From NCBI RefSeq assembly GCF_000169375.1, contig NZ_AAXY01000001.1:186001-250000 (forward strand): a stretch of DNA of 64,000 bases, written 5' to 3'. A program made the position numbers and the translations under genes. Shown in pieces: positions 9,338 to 17,867 of this stretch. A model generated the notes under the pieces. That model was not told the DNA's origin and searched no databases. It saw only the letters and a program-made list of their open reading frames with translations. Every line of letters begins with the position of its first letter. Position 1 is the stretch's first letter. This DNA is from Marinobacter sp. ELB17 (lineage in GTDB: Bacteria > Pseudomonadota > Gammaproteobacteria > Pseudomonadales > Oleiphilaceae).

Positions 9338-10024
9338 ATGATCGAGTTCCGCCAGGTCACGAAACGCTATGACAGCGATCACACCGCGCTGCGACAGGTG
9401 AACTTTGCTCTTAATCGGGGCGAACTGGCGTTTCTGACCGGGCATTCTGGAGCCGGTAAAAGCACCTTGCTGAAACTGCTGATGGTGATGGAGCGCCCCA
9501 GCGCCGGTGAAGTATGGGTTGGCGGGCAGTTGTTGAACAGCCTGCCGCGGCGGCAAATTCCCTACATTCGCCGTCACATCGGCGTGGTGTTTCAGAACCA
9601 CCAGTTGCTGTTTGACCGCACCGTATTTGACAACGTCGCCATGCCGCTGCAGGTCATCGGAGTCGCCCCGGGTGACATTGGCCGGCGGGTGCGCGCGGCG
9701 TTGGACAAAGTGGGTCTGCTGAGCAAAGAGAAGATGAACCCCCTGCAGTTGTCTGGTGGCGAACAGCAGCGCGTCGGCATTGCCCGGGCGGTGGTGAATA
9801 AGCCACCGGTGCTGCTGGCCGATGAACCTACCGGTAACCTCGACCCGGAGCTGTCTGCCGATATAATGAATCTGTTTGGCCAGTTCAGTCAGGTTGGCGT
9901 AACCGTGTTGATTGCCAGCCACGACATTACACTGATTAACGACATGAACCGCCGCACCCTAAGGCTAGACCAAGGCCAGCTGGTGGCTGATGGCCGCCCG
10001 CGGACGGAGGCTAATCATGGCTAA
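9338..10024 (+). CDS. ftsE: Cell-division ATP-binding protein FtsE
   Basis: The ATPase of the FtsEX complex, which sits at the divisome and activates peptidoglycan hydrolases. It shows all ABC ATPase motifs: Walker [11 protein letters not shown]-loop region VFQNHQLL, signature [14 protein letters not shown] and Walker [12 protein letters not shown]. The ATG at 9338 is chosen because AGGGA ends six bases before it; an in-frame GTG is immediately upstream at 9335. It starts 29 bp after ftsY and overlaps the ftsX start by 8 bp, so the two subunits are translationally coupled. Confidence 0.97.
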   Translation: MIEFRQVTKRYDSDHTALRQVNFALNRGELAFLTGHSGAGKSTLLKLLMVMERPSAGEVWVGGQLLNSLPRRQIPYIRRHIGVVFQNHQLLFDRTVFDNVAMPLQVIGVAPGDIGRRVRAALDKVGLLSKEKMNPLQLSGGEQQRVGIARAVVNKPPVLLADEPTGNLDPELSADIMNLFGQFSQVGVTVLIASHDITLINDMNRRTLRLDQGQLVADGRPRTEANHG

Positions 10025-11003
10025 AGCACCGGTACCGCGCTCCGGCGGCGCTCGCCAAAGCGCCTCGCCGCTGAAGCAGGTTGCGGGCAGTTATCTGGAC
10101 CACCACCGCACAGTAGCCCGCGATAGCATAGTGCGCATGTGGCGCAACCCGGTGTCCAGCATGATGACCTGGGCCGTTATGGGCGTTGCGTTGGCGCTGC
10201 CGGTGGCATTATTGCTGCTGCTGGCCAGTTTGCAGAATGTCAGTGCCGGTTGGGAAAATGGCGCGCGAGTGACGGTTTACCTTGGCCTTGAAACGCCTTT
10301 GCCGCAGGCCAATGCGCTGGCTGATCAGATAGACACCGACAGTCGGGTGGCGTTTGTAGAGCTGGTAGACCGCGAGCGCGCCCTGGCGGAGTTTCGCGTC
10401 AGCTCCGGGCTTGCCGACGCACTGGACTTTCTGCAGGAGAACCCGCTGCCGCACAGCCTATTAATTACGCCGGAGGCGAGTTATCGCAGTACCGACGGTG
10501 TAGAGGCTTTAGTGGAGTACCTTCAAGGCCTGCCTGCAGTGGAGCGTGTACAGGTGGACCTGGGCTGGTTGCAGCGGCTGAATGCCCTGGCCGGTTTATT
10601 GACGCGGGCGGCTCTGGCGCTGGCAATCTTGTTGGCGGTTGCGGTCGTACTAGTTATTGGTAACACCGTGCGCTTGGCCATTGAAAGCCGGCGCGATGAA
10701 ATTCTGGTGGCCAAACTGGTGGGTGGCACTGACGCTTTTGTGCGCCGCCCCTTTCTGTACACCGGCGCCTGGTTTGGTTTGGGTGGCGGATTAGTGGCGT
10801 GGCTGTTGCTACTCATTACTTTTTGGTGGCTAAGCGCACCGGTAGCAAGATTAGCGGCGTTGTATCACAGTGATTTCGTTCTGAGTGGGTTGGGCTTTGA
10901 AAACGCAATAATGTTGATTTTTACTGCCATGACATTGGGCTGGCTGGGTGCTTGGGTGGCGGTGCGAAGACACTTGGATGACATGGAGCCCGGAGACCAT
11001 TAG
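10017..11003 (+). CDS. ftsX: Cell-division membrane protein FtsX
   Basis: Membrane subunit of the FtsEX complex. Its periplasmic loop controls cell-wall hydrolase activators such as EnvC. The 328-residue product has a basic cytoplasmic N-terminus, one transmembrane segment near residues 50-72, a periplasmic domain of about 110 residues and three more hydrophobic segments in the C-terminal half. This is the family topology. The ATG at 10017 has GGAGG seven bases upstream; an upstream in-frame start at 9990 lacks a site. The start lies inside the ftsE 3' end. Confidence 0.95.
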   Translation: MAKAPVPRSGGARQSASPLKQVAGSYLDHHRTVARDSIVRMWRNPVSSMMTWAVMGVALALPVALLLLLASLQNVSAGWENGARVTVYLGLETPLPQANALADQIDTDSRVAFVELVDRERALAEFRVSSGLADALDFLQENPLPHSLLITPEASYRSTDGVEALVEYLQGLPAVERVQVDLGWLQRLNALAGLLTRAALALAILLAVAVVLVIGNTVRLAIESRRDEILVAKLVGGTDAFVRRPFLYTGAWFGLGGGLVAWLLLLITFWWLSAPVARLAALYHSDFVLSGLGFENAIMLIFTAMTLGWLGAWVAVRRHLDDMEPGDH

Positions 11004-11062
11004 AATAGCCGGCCGGAAGTCTGTAAACACCCATATTTACCGCGTTTTAATGATGCGTTCAG

Positions 11063-11089
11063 GAACTTTCAGGGCATTTTGTGGTCTCA
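11063..11089 (+). promoter_or_regulatory. Sigma-E (RpoE) type promoter of rpoH
   Basis: GAACTT at 11063-11068, a 16-bp spacer and TCTCA at 11085-11089. This has the same architecture as the sigma-E consensus and the E. coli rpoH P3 promoter (GAACTT, 16 bp, TCTGA). The predicted start near 11096 gives a leader of about 40 nt before the rpoH ATG. Confidence 0.8.
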
Positions 11090-11136
11090 TGGCCCATTGC
11101 CTTTTTTTACAGTGTAGAGATTCGGAGGAATAAAGC

Positions 11137-11997
11137 ATGGGCACAAGTTTACAGCTGATGGACAAGCTGGTTCCGGGCGCTAATCTCGAGTCTTACATTC
11201 AGGCTGCGAGTCGCATACCCATTTTAACAGTGGATGAAGAGCGCGCATTGTCGGAACGCCTGTATTACGAGGGCGACGTAGACGCTGCCCGCCAGTTGAT
11301 TCTGTCGCATCTGCGTTTTGTGATTCACATTGCCCGTAGTTATTCCGGTTATGGCCTGAATCAATCTGACTTGGTGCAGGAAGGTAACGTGGGTCTGATG
11401 AAAGCCGTTAAACGCTTCAACCCCGAATACGGTGTGCGGCTGGTGTCGTTCGCGGTGCACTGGATCAAAGCAGAAATTCATGAATTCATTTTGCGCAACT
11501 GGCGCATTGTGAAAGTGGCGACCACTAAAGCCCAACGTAAGCTATTTTTTAATCTGCGCGGTCAGAAAAAGAAATTGGCCTGGTTGAGCCACGATGAGCT
11601 AAACGCAGTGGCCGCAGACTTAGGCGTGGAAGCTCGCGTGGTACGCGAAATGGAAGGCCGCCTGTCGTCTCACGATACGGCTTTTGACGGCCCGATGAAC
11701 GATGACGAAGACAGTGCCTACCAGGCGCCGGCGTATTATCTTGAAGATCACCGCAGCAATCCGGCTACCCAGCTGGAACGCTCCAACTGGACTGAAGATT
11801 CCAACGGGCGTCTGATGCAGGCTCTGTCCAGCCTGGACGATCGCAGCCAGGATATTCTGCGCGAGCGCTGGCTGTCAGAGACCAAATCGACCTTGCACCA
11901 GTTGGCCGATCGTTATGGGGTATCTGCCGAACGCATCCGTCAACTGGAAAAAAATGCGATGAAGAAAATACGTCTGCAGATGCAAGAAGCGGCCTGA
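11137..11997 (+). CDS. rpoH: Heat-shock sigma factor RpoH (sigma-32)
   Basis: Directs RNA polymerase to heat-shock promoters. The 286-residue protein contains region 2 ([19 protein letters not shown] and the following aromatic segment) and the RpoH-specific box [14 protein letters not shown] around residues 132-145, a signature of the family. Region 4 with its helix-turn-helix ends the protein ([19 protein letters not shown]). A strong site, CGGAGGA, precedes the ATG. The upstream sigma-E promoter suggests envelope stress raises RpoH levels; readthrough from ftsX is also possible. A terminator follows. Confidence 0.98.
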   Translation: MGTSLQLMDKLVPGANLESYIQAASRIPILTVDEERALSERLYYEGDVDAARQLILSHLRFVIHIARSYSGYGLNQSDLVQEGNVGLMKAVKRFNPEYGVRLVSFAVHWIKAEIHEFILRNWRIVKVATTKAQRKLFFNLRGQKKKLAWLSHDELNAVAADLGVEARVVREMEGRLSSHDTAFDGPMNDDEDSAYQAPAYYLEDHRSNPATQLERSNWTEDSNGRLMQALSSLDDRSQDILRERWLSETKSTLHQLADRYGVSAERIRQLEKNAMKKIRLQMQEAA

Positions 11998-12039
11998 CTT
12001 TAACTGCTTAACTGCAGCGTTAACAAGGCTCTGCCAATT

Positions 12040-12074
12040 AACGCCACCGCCGCTTTTGCGCCCGGTGGCGTTTT
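12040..12074 (+). terminator. Terminator after rpoH
   Basis: Hairpin AACGCCACCG / CGGTGGCGTT with a 13-nt loop. The 3' arm runs into a short TTTT tract. Position 40 bp after the rpoH stop fits. Confidence 0.75.
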
Positions 12075-12186
12075 CGTAAGTGTTGCGTCGTCATAGGCGA
12101 CAGCCTCTTACAAGATGGTAACTGGCTCAGCGGCCGGGTTATTCGTACCCTTGGAACACTATCATAGGCCAGCGGGAGGAATACCG

Positions 12187-12867
12187 GTGAAAGCACTGGT
12201 CATAGAAGACGATCATGACGTAGCAAGTTATCTGGTGAAAGGCCTGCGGGAATCTGACTTTGTGGTGGATCACGCGGACGACGGCAAAAAAGGCATGTTG
12301 ATGGCAGCCAGCGAAGAATACGACATTATGATTGTCGATCGCATGTTGCCTGGCATGGATGGCCTCGCCATCATCAAAACCGTTCGCGCTACAGGCAATC
12401 AGGTGCCCATTTTGATTCTCAGCGCCCTAGGCGATGTGGACGACCGGGTAGAGGGCCTGCGTGGTGGCGGCGATGACTATCTCACCAAGCCGTTCTCGTT
12501 TACCGAGTTGCTGGCTCGTATCGAATCTCTGATTCGTCGTAATCGCCAGGCAGCAGAAACCGAGACTGTATTGCATGTGGCCGATCTGGAAATGGATCTG
12601 CTGGCACGCACGGTGAAGCGCGCAGGCCAGAATATCGACGTACAGCCGCGGGAATTCCGCCTTCTGGAATATCTGATGCGCAACGCCGGTCAGGTGGTTA
12701 CTCGTACCATGCTGCTGGAAAAAGTCTGGGACTATCATTTTGACCCCCAGACTAACGTGATTGATGTGCACATAAGCCGTCTGCGGGCGAAGATCGACAA
12801 AGAATTTGATACGCCGCTGCTGCAAACCGTTCGCGGTGCAGGATACATGCTGCGTGAAACTGCTTAG
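12187..12867 (+). CDS. OmpR-family response regulator
   Basis: A 226-residue two-domain DNA-binding regulator. The receiver domain (1-115) has the acidic pair EDD at 7-9, the phospho-acceptor D51 in IVDRMLPG and the conserved KPFSFTE lysine. The winged-helix domain (about 125-225) contains VIDVHISRLRAKID and VRGAGYMLR. GTG at 12187 is chosen because GGGAGGA lies just upstream and it gives the normal start MKALVIEDD. It overlaps the histidine kinase start by 14 bp, so the two form a coupled pair. The closest general resemblance is to copper- or tricarboxylate-type OmpR regulators, but the signal cannot be read from sequence. Confidence 0.93.
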   Translation: MKALVIEDDHDVASYLVKGLRESDFVVDHADDGKKGMLMAASEEYDIMIVDRMLPGMDGLAIIKTVRATGNQVPILILSALGDVDDRVEGLRGGGDDYLTKPFSFTELLARIESLIRRNRQAAETETVLHVADLEMDLLARTVKRAGQNIDVQPREFRLLEYLMRNAGQVVTRTMLLEKVWDYHFDPQTNVIDVHISRLRAKIDKEFDTPLLQTVRGAGYMLRETA

Positions 12868-14317
12868 CCAGCTCAGAACGTCGTCGTTCCAGCTGGCACT
12901 GCTCTATATGGTGGTTTTTGCCACCTCGGTGTTCTTGCTTCTGGCGTTCATATACTGGCGTACAGCCGGTTTTATGACAGCCCAGACAGATGCCACTATT
13001 GAAGCCGAAATTGCGGGCCTTGCAGAGCAATATCGTGGGCGCGGTGTGAACGGCCTGATTACCATCATCCGTGAGCGTGTGGCCCGCGAGCCCAACGCAA
13101 AGTCTATTTATCTGCTGACCACCGACGAGCATGTCAAGCTCGCCGGTAACATCCAGAAATGGCCGCAAAGCACCCCCACGGAAACCGGCTGGATCAACTT
13201 CAAACTCGATGAATCAGTAGGCTGGATGGGCAATCAGCGCCTGGCCCGCGCGCGAATCTTCGAAGTGCAGGGCGGTTTGCTGCTGTTGGTGGGCCGCGAT
13301 GTGGAAGAGCTGACCAACGTTAAAAAGGTCATTGAAAACACCATCAATTGGGGCATGGGCATTACCCTTGCTCTGGCCCTGCTGGGCGGTTTTTTGATGA
13401 GCCGAAGTACCACTCGCCGCATTGAAATCATCAATAACACCTCGCGCCGAATTATGAGCGGGCACATGTCACTGCGTATTCCAAATCGCGGAACCGAAGA
13501 CGATTTCGACCAGCTGGCGGAAAACCTGAACCAGATGCTGGACCGTATCGTGTATCTGATGGAGGGTATTCGCCATGTATCCGACAGCATCGCTCACGAT
13601 TTGCGCACCCCGCTGACCCGCTTGCGTAATCAGCTTGAAAATACCCTGATGTCGGTCGATAACGATGAAGCCCGTGAGCAGGCCAGACGTGCGGTGGCCG
13701 AAGCCGACCAACTGCTAGCCACGTTTAACGCCCTGCTGCGCATTGCCCGCCTGGAAAGTCGTGGCAATGCCGGGGATGTGAAAACCGTGGCAATAGACGC
13801 TCTGGTGGAAGACGCCTGCGAACTTTACGAAGCACTGGCCGAAGTTAAAGATCAGAACTTCGAGCAAGAGCTGGAACAAGGTGTAAACGTTGAAGGCGAC
13901 CGGGATCTGCTGTTCCAGATGTTCAGTAATCTGATTGATAACGCCATCAAGTACACCCCGGAACACGGCACTATTCGCATTGTTGTGCGCAAAGAAAACG
14001 ACGAAGCGGTATTTTCGGTGCAAGACAGCGGTATTGGCGTTCCAAACGAAGAGAAGAGCCAGGTATTTCAACGCTTCTACAGGGTGGGTAAAAGCCGTTC
14101 TTTGCCGGGTAACGGGCTTGGCCTTAGCCTGGTGAATGCGGTTGCGGAAATTCATCAGGCCCGCATCGACCTGACGGACACTCACCCCGGCGAAGAGTCG
14201 CCGGGGTTGACCATTACCGTGCGTATGCCGGCGGTGGTGAAAGAGCGCAAAAAGCGGCGTAGAAAAACCATCAACGCTGCTAACCCGGCGATTGACGACG
14301 ACACCAGCATAGTCTGA
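12854..14317 (+). CDS. Sensor histidine kinase, partner of the upstream regulator
   Basis: A 487-residue membrane kinase. The order is transmembrane segment 1 (about 12-35), a periplasmic loop of roughly 120 residues, transmembrane segment 2 (about 162-182), HAMP linker, a HisKA domain with the phospho-acceptor histidine in SIAHDLRTPLTRL, and an ATPase domain with DNAIKYTPEHG (N box), DSGIGVP (G1) and GNGLGLSL (G2). The C-terminus is basic (KKRRRK). GTG at 12854 is used; upstream sequence belongs to the regulator. The sensed signal is unknown. The gene ends eight bases from a convergent small gene with no terminator hairpin between them. Confidence 0.92.
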   Translation: MKLLSQLRTSSFQLALLYMVVFATSVFLLLAFIYWRTAGFMTAQTDATIEAEIAGLAEQYRGRGVNGLITIIRERVAREPNAKSIYLLTTDEHVKLAGNIQKWPQSTPTETGWINFKLDESVGWMGNQRLARARIFEVQGGLLLLVGRDVEELTNVKKVIENTINWGMGITLALALLGGFLMSRSTTRRIEIINNTSRRIMSGHMSLRIPNRGTEDDFDQLAENLNQMLDRIVYLMEGIRHVSDSIAHDLRTPLTRLRNQLENTLMSVDNDEAREQARRAVAEADQLLATFNALLRIARLESRGNAGDVKTVAIDALVEDACELYEALAEVKDQNFEQELEQGVNVEGDRDLLFQMFSNLIDNAIKYTPEHGTIRIVVRKENDEAVFSVQDSGIGVPNEEKSQVFQRFYRVGKSRSLPGNGLGLSLVNAVAEIHQARIDLTDTHPGEESPGLTITVRMPAVVKERKKRRRKTINAANPAIDDDTSIV

Positions 14318-14325
14318 AGGCGGAT

Positions 14326-14595
14326 TCAGCCCTGTTGTTTATCTTGCTTGACTGGGCGTAACAGGCGATTAGCCCTCTGTTCAACCGTTTCACTCAGTCT
14401 TTCGAAGCGGGCTTTTTGCAGATCAAAACGAACCTGTAAACTGTCCCACTCGCCTTCTAGCTGTTTCTGCCCGTGCATCAGATAAGCCGCCAGATTATGG
14501 CGATTTACCTTACTGGTAATACCGAAACGGTCCAGCTGATAACCCAGGGTGTCGACACCTTGTAGCGCCAGGTCCTGTAATTTTTGACGGTTCAT
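14326..14595 (-). CDS. Small conserved-looking protein of unknown function
   Basis: An 89-residue, largely helical, hydrophilic protein with no signal peptide or membrane segment. The second half (about 35-80) is rich in Q, E, L and R in a pattern suggesting a coiled coil or helical bundle, and ends with a basic tail. I do not recognise the family. Its start has a GGAGG-like site (CCTCC on the + strand) about 6-8 bases upstream, which supports translation. It is convergent with the histidine kinase and stands alone on the minus strand. Confidence 0.65.
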   Translation of the reverse strand: MNRQKLQDLALQGVDTLGYQLDRFGITSKVNRHNLAAYLMHGQKQLEGEWDSLQVRFDLQKARFERLSETVEQRANRLLRPVKQDKQQG

Positions 14596-14750
14596 AACAG
14601 CCTCCGTTGTGAATGTAACTGCGTTGGCTGAACGTTACGCCGGGCGACTAGAGCGCACAACCTAATTATGGTGAACGGTAGCGCTCAGCAATCAATTGTG
14701 ACCAACGGGTAATGGCCCCGACACCCATTGGTAATAGTGTTGGAGTATAC

Positions 14751-14815
14751 TTGTTTTATTCAGAAGCTGGGACTCCAGACAGCGCGAACCTTGCCCCGTT
14801 TAACGGGGTTTTTTT
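14751..14815 (+). ncRNA. Candidate orphan small RNA
   Basis: A clean rho-independent terminator (14794-14815) lies on the + strand in a gap where both flanking genes are on the minus strand. It can only end a transcript starting within the gap. A TATACT box at about 14745-14750 could be its -10, but no convincing -35 was found. The body includes a small CTGG/CCAG hairpin. The 5' end is a guess. Confidence 0.35.
14794..14815 (+). terminator. Rho-independent terminator in the greB 3' flank
   Basis: CCCCGT / ACGGGG stem with a tight loop, followed by seven T on the + strand. On the minus strand there is no T tract, so it does not serve greB. Confidence 0.8.
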
Positions 14816-14842
14816 ATGTCTGCTGTCAGCGTTCATGGAATG

Positions 14843-15316
14843 TCAGCAAGGGTAGCGAATGGTCTCAATGAGCCAAGTTTTTTCGCCGGCCGGCAGTATA
14901 ACCACCACTTCGTCACCCACCTCTTTTTTCAGGCAGGCGCGCACCAGGGGTGCGTCGACAGAGGCGTAATCGTTGCGGCCGTAGATTTCGTCAGGCCCTA
15001 CAATGCGGAACGTCAGTGGCTTGTCGTCTTCGTCCAGCAGGCTGATCCAGGCGCCAAAAAATACCTTACCTTCTTGCTCGGGCGAATAGGCAACCACCTT
15101 CAATTCTTCAAAACGCTTGCGCAGATAGCGCACGCGACGGTCTATCTCCCGCAGTCGCTTTTTGTTGTATTGATAATCAGCGTTTTCAGAGCGATCGCCA
15201 AGGCCGGCGGCCCAGGTTACTTTGCGGGTAACCTCCGGGCGTTCGTGACGCCAGAGCTGATCCAGCTCTTGCTGCAGCAAATCATAGCCTTCGCGGGTAA
15301 TCAGATTGGTTTTCAT
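14843..15316 (-). CDS. greB: Transcription elongation factor GreB
   Basis: Rescues backtracked RNA polymerase by stimulating cleavage of the nascent RNA. The 157-residue protein has the N-terminal coiled-coil finger (about residues 1-75) with the acidic tip GDRSENADYQYNKKRLREIDRR, whose aspartate and glutamate coordinate catalytic magnesium. The C-terminal FKBP-like domain follows. The wording RVRYLRKRFEEL and the length are typical of GreB rather than GreA. It lies 15 bp downstream of the acyl-CoA-binding protein gene on the same strand, so the two are probably co-transcribed. Confidence 0.95.
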   Translation of the reverse strand: MKTNLITREGYDLLQQELDQLWRHERPEVTRKVTWAAGLGDRSENADYQYNKKRLREIDRRVRYLRKRFEELKVVAYSPEQEGKVFFGAWISLLDEDDKPLTFRIVGPDEIYGRNDYASVDAPLVRACLKKEVGDEVVVILPAGEKTWLIETIRYPC

Positions 15317-15331
15317 GGCCGGCCCACGGCG

Positions 15332-15592
15332 CTACTTAACCGCAACGAGTTTGTCGATGTACTGCTGCATTGCCTGGTCTTTTGACGCACCTTCCAGTTT
15401 GGCCCAGGCGTCGTACTTTGCCCGACTCACAAAATCCATCATTCCAGGACGCTTACCGCTGGCATCGCCGACGGTTGCCTGCTTGTACAGCGCATAGAAT
15501 TCGAGTTTCATTTCAGTCGAAGGCTTAAAGTCGCCGTCGGCGTTCTGCACCTCATTCACGGCTTCATCAAATTGGGCTTTTAAATCACTCAT
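15332..15592 (-). CDS. Acyl-CoA-binding protein
   Basis: An 86-residue four-helix protein of the ACBP family, which binds long-chain acyl-CoA esters in the cytosol and buffers or delivers them. The diagnostic run is EFYALYKQATVGD, then KRPGMMDFVSRAKYDAW, containing the ligand-contacting tyrosine and lysine residues of the family. The ATG at 15592 is chosen for AGGAGA seven bases upstream; the longer frame to 15655 adds an unrelated basic stretch. ACBPs are common in eukaryotes and sporadic in bacteria, so it may support the storage or wax-ester lipid metabolism of marine species (inference). Confidence 0.92.
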   Translation of the reverse strand: MSDLKAQFDEAVNEVQNADGDFKPSTEMKLEFYALYKQATVGDASGKRPGMMDFVSRAKYDAWAKLEGASKDQAMQQYIDKLVAVK

Positions 15593-15627
15593 GGTGGCTC
15601 TCCTGTGGCTGCTGGAGCGAGTATAGC

Positions 15628-15642
15628 GGGCACGGTGGTTGT
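15628..15642 (+). promoter_or_regulatory. Possible sigma-54 promoter ahead of the T6SS locus
   Basis: GGGCACGGTGGTTGT matches the sigma-54 pattern TGGCACG-N4-TTGC except at the first base and at the -12 C (T here). It lies about 185 bp ahead of tssB, pointing towards it. A sigma-54 activator (VasH) is encoded in the same locus. The -12 mismatch makes it weak. Confidence 0.3.
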
Positions 15643-15824
15643 CGTCACAGTTCAAAGCGTGATGTTTTGGAGCGAAAACCTGATCGTGTTCACATTCTGC
15701 ATGTGCAAGGCAAAGTTTGGCTTGATGGGCAAGAGTTCTCTAGGTAAGGTACTGCCACTTGCCCACCAGGATGGTGCGCAATCAAGGAAGTAACATTGCA
15801 AAGGAATTGCACAGGAAGCAAGCC

Positions 15825-16319
15825 ATGTCTGCAAAAGACGGTTCTGTTGCGCCAAAAGAGCGCATCAATATCAAATATGTACCCGCTACTGGCGATAGTC
15901 AGGCCGAAACCGAGCTGCCACTCAAGCTGTTCGTTGTTGGCGATTTTAAGGGCCATGCCGAAACTACCCCTATCGAAGAACGCAAAGCCGTCAGCGTAGA
16001 CAAAGGCAATTTTCGTTCGGTGATCAAAGAGGCCGGACTGAATCTTTCAGCCAGTGTTGGCAATAAGCTGGATCCAGAGGCCGAAGCCCTCGCGGTCAAT
16101 CTGGCGTTTCACAGCCTTGAAGACTTTTCCCCCGACAGTATTGCCCGCCAGGTTCCAGAAATGCGCAAGCTGATTGAGCTGCGTGAAGCCTTGGTCGCCT
16201 TAAAAGGCCCGCTGGGCAACGTGCCGTCGTTTCGCAATAAACTGCAAGAATTGCTGAACAACGACAACGCCCGGGAGCAACTGCTGAGCGAACTGCAACT
16301 GGCCACCGACGGCGAGTAA
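15825..16319 (+). CDS. tssB: T6SS sheath small subunit TssB (VipA)
   Basis: Forms, with TssC, the contractile sheath of the type VI secretion system. The 164-residue product has the family core LPLKLFVVGDFKGH near residues 30-43 and a helical C-terminal half with LEDFSPDSIARQVPEM, typical of TssB. The ATG at 15825 is supported by AGGA eight bases upstream; a longer frame to 15759 is not family-like. It is the first gene of the T6SS block, preceded by about 230 bp that also serve the divergent acyl-CoA-binding protein gene. That gap holds a weak sigma-54-like site. Confidence 0.96.
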   Translation: MSAKDGSVAPKERINIKYVPATGDSQAETELPLKLFVVGDFKGHAETTPIEERKAVSVDKGNFRSVIKEAGLNLSASVGNKLDPEAEALAVNLAFHSLEDFSPDSIARQVPEMRKLIELREALVALKGPLGNVPSFRNKLQELLNNDNAREQLLSELQLATDGE

Positions 16320-16385
16320 CGGTCACCGCTATACCGTAACCTTGATATAAACCTCACGAAGAAACACGTACTAAAAGGAATTGGT

Positions 16386-17864
16386 ATGTCTGATACTGCC
16401 GGGCAGCACACGGTTGCTGAAACTGTTGTGGAGGGTTCTTTGCTGGACCAGGTAATGGCCAACAGCAGAATGGCGCCAGCGGATGAAGGCTATGAGGTAG
16501 CGCGCAAAGGCGTTGCCACCTTCATCACCAATCTGCTGCGAAGTGATGAAAAAGGCCAGCCGGTGAACAAAGCGCTGGTGGACCAGATGGTAGTGGAGCT
16601 GGATCGTAAAATCAGCGCGCAGATGGATGAAATTCTGCACGCGCCTAGCCTACAAGAGTTGGAATCGTCCTGGCGCGGACTCAAGCTGATGGTCGACCGC
16701 ACCGACTTCCGCGAAAACATCAAAGTAGACATTCTGCACGCCACCAAAGCCGAGCTGTTGGAAGACTTCGAGTTCGCTCCGGATGTGACTCAAACAGGCT
16801 TTTACCAGCACATTTACGCCACCGAATACGGCCAGTTTGGCGGTGAACCGGTGGCCGCGGTGGTGGGCAATTACGCCTTCAGCCCCGGCGCGGCAGACAT
16901 CAAGCTTCTGCACTATGTGGCTTCTGTTGGTGCCATGGCTCATGCACCGTTTTTGTCATCGGTGGCGCCGTCGTTTTTCGGCGTAGACGGCTATCAGGAG
17001 TTGCCGGCCATCAAGGAATTGAAAGCGGTCTTCGAGGGCCCTCGCTACGCCAAATGGCGCGGCCTGCGCGAATCTGAAGACGCTCGCTACCTGGGCCTGA
17101 CCGCGCCGCGCTTCTTGCTGCGCACGCCTTATGACCCGGCTGAGAATCCGGTGCGAAGTTTTAATTACAAAGAAGACGTATCCGCTGACCACGAGCATTA
17201 TCTGTGGGGCAATACGGCGTATCTTCTGGCCACCCGGCTGAGCGAAAGCTTTGCCAAGTACCGCTGGTGTCCGAATATCATCGGCCCGCAAAGTGGCGGT
17301 TCGGTGGAAAATCTGCCAGTGCACCTGTTTGAATCCTTTGGCCAGCTGGAAGCAAAAATTCCCACCGAAGTACTGATCACCGATCGCCGCGAATTCGAAC
17401 TGGCGGATGAAGGTTTTATTGCACTCACCATGCGCAAAGGCAGCGACAACGCAGCGTTTTTCTCTGCAAACTCGGTGCAGAAAACCCGTCAGTTTCCGAA
17501 TACCCGTGATGGCAAAATCGCCGAGACCAATTACAAGCTAGGCACCCAGTTGCCTTACATGATGGTGGTTAATCGTCTTGCGCATTACATCAAGGTTTTG
17601 CAGCGCGAGCAGATCGGTTCCTGGAAAGAACGCCAGGATCTGGAGCGTGAGCTGAACACCTGGATTCGCCAGTACGTAGCCAATCAAGAAAACCCGCCGG
17701 CGGAGGTGCGTAGTCGCCGGCCCCTAAGGGCTGCCCGAATCACTGTGTCAGACGTAGACGGCGAACCGGGTTGGTATCAGGTAATGCTGTCAGTAAGGCC
17801 ACACTTTAAGTACATGGGCGCCAATTTTGAGTTGTCGCTGGTGGGCCGGCTGGACAAGGAATAA
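16386..17864 (+). CDS. tssC: T6SS sheath large subunit TssC (VipB)
   Basis: The large sheath subunit, which interlocks with TssB and contracts to propel the Hcp tube. The protein has 492 residues, the normal family length. Recognisable family segments are ELESSWRGLKLMVDRTDF near residue 90, the FSPGAADIKLL and APFLSSVAPSFFG region, and the C-terminal NPPAEVRSRRPLRAARITVSDVDGEPGWYQ block. A site AAAAGGAATT precedes the ATG. It lies 66 bp after tssB and 3 bp before tssE, consistent with a single transcript. Confidence 0.98.
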   Translation: MSDTAGQHTVAETVVEGSLLDQVMANSRMAPADEGYEVARKGVATFITNLLRSDEKGQPVNKALVDQMVVELDRKISAQMDEILHAPSLQELESSWRGLKLMVDRTDFRENIKVDILHATKAELLEDFEFAPDVTQTGFYQHIYATEYGQFGGEPVAAVVGNYAFSPGAADIKLLHYVASVGAMAHAPFLSSVAPSFFGVDGYQELPAIKELKAVFEGPRYAKWRGLRESEDARYLGLTAPRFLLRTPYDPAENPVRSFNYKEDVSADHEHYLWGNTAYLLATRLSESFAKYRWCPNIIGPQSGGSVENLPVHLFESFGQLEAKIPTEVLITDRREFELADEGFIALTMRKGSDNAAFFSANSVQKTRQFPNTRDGKIAETNYKLGTQLPYMMVVNRLAHYIKVLQREQIGSWKERQDLERELNTWIRQYVANQENPPAEVRSRRPLRAARITVSDVDGEPGWYQVMLSVRPHFKYMGANFELSLVGRLDKE

Positions 17865-17867
17865 ACC

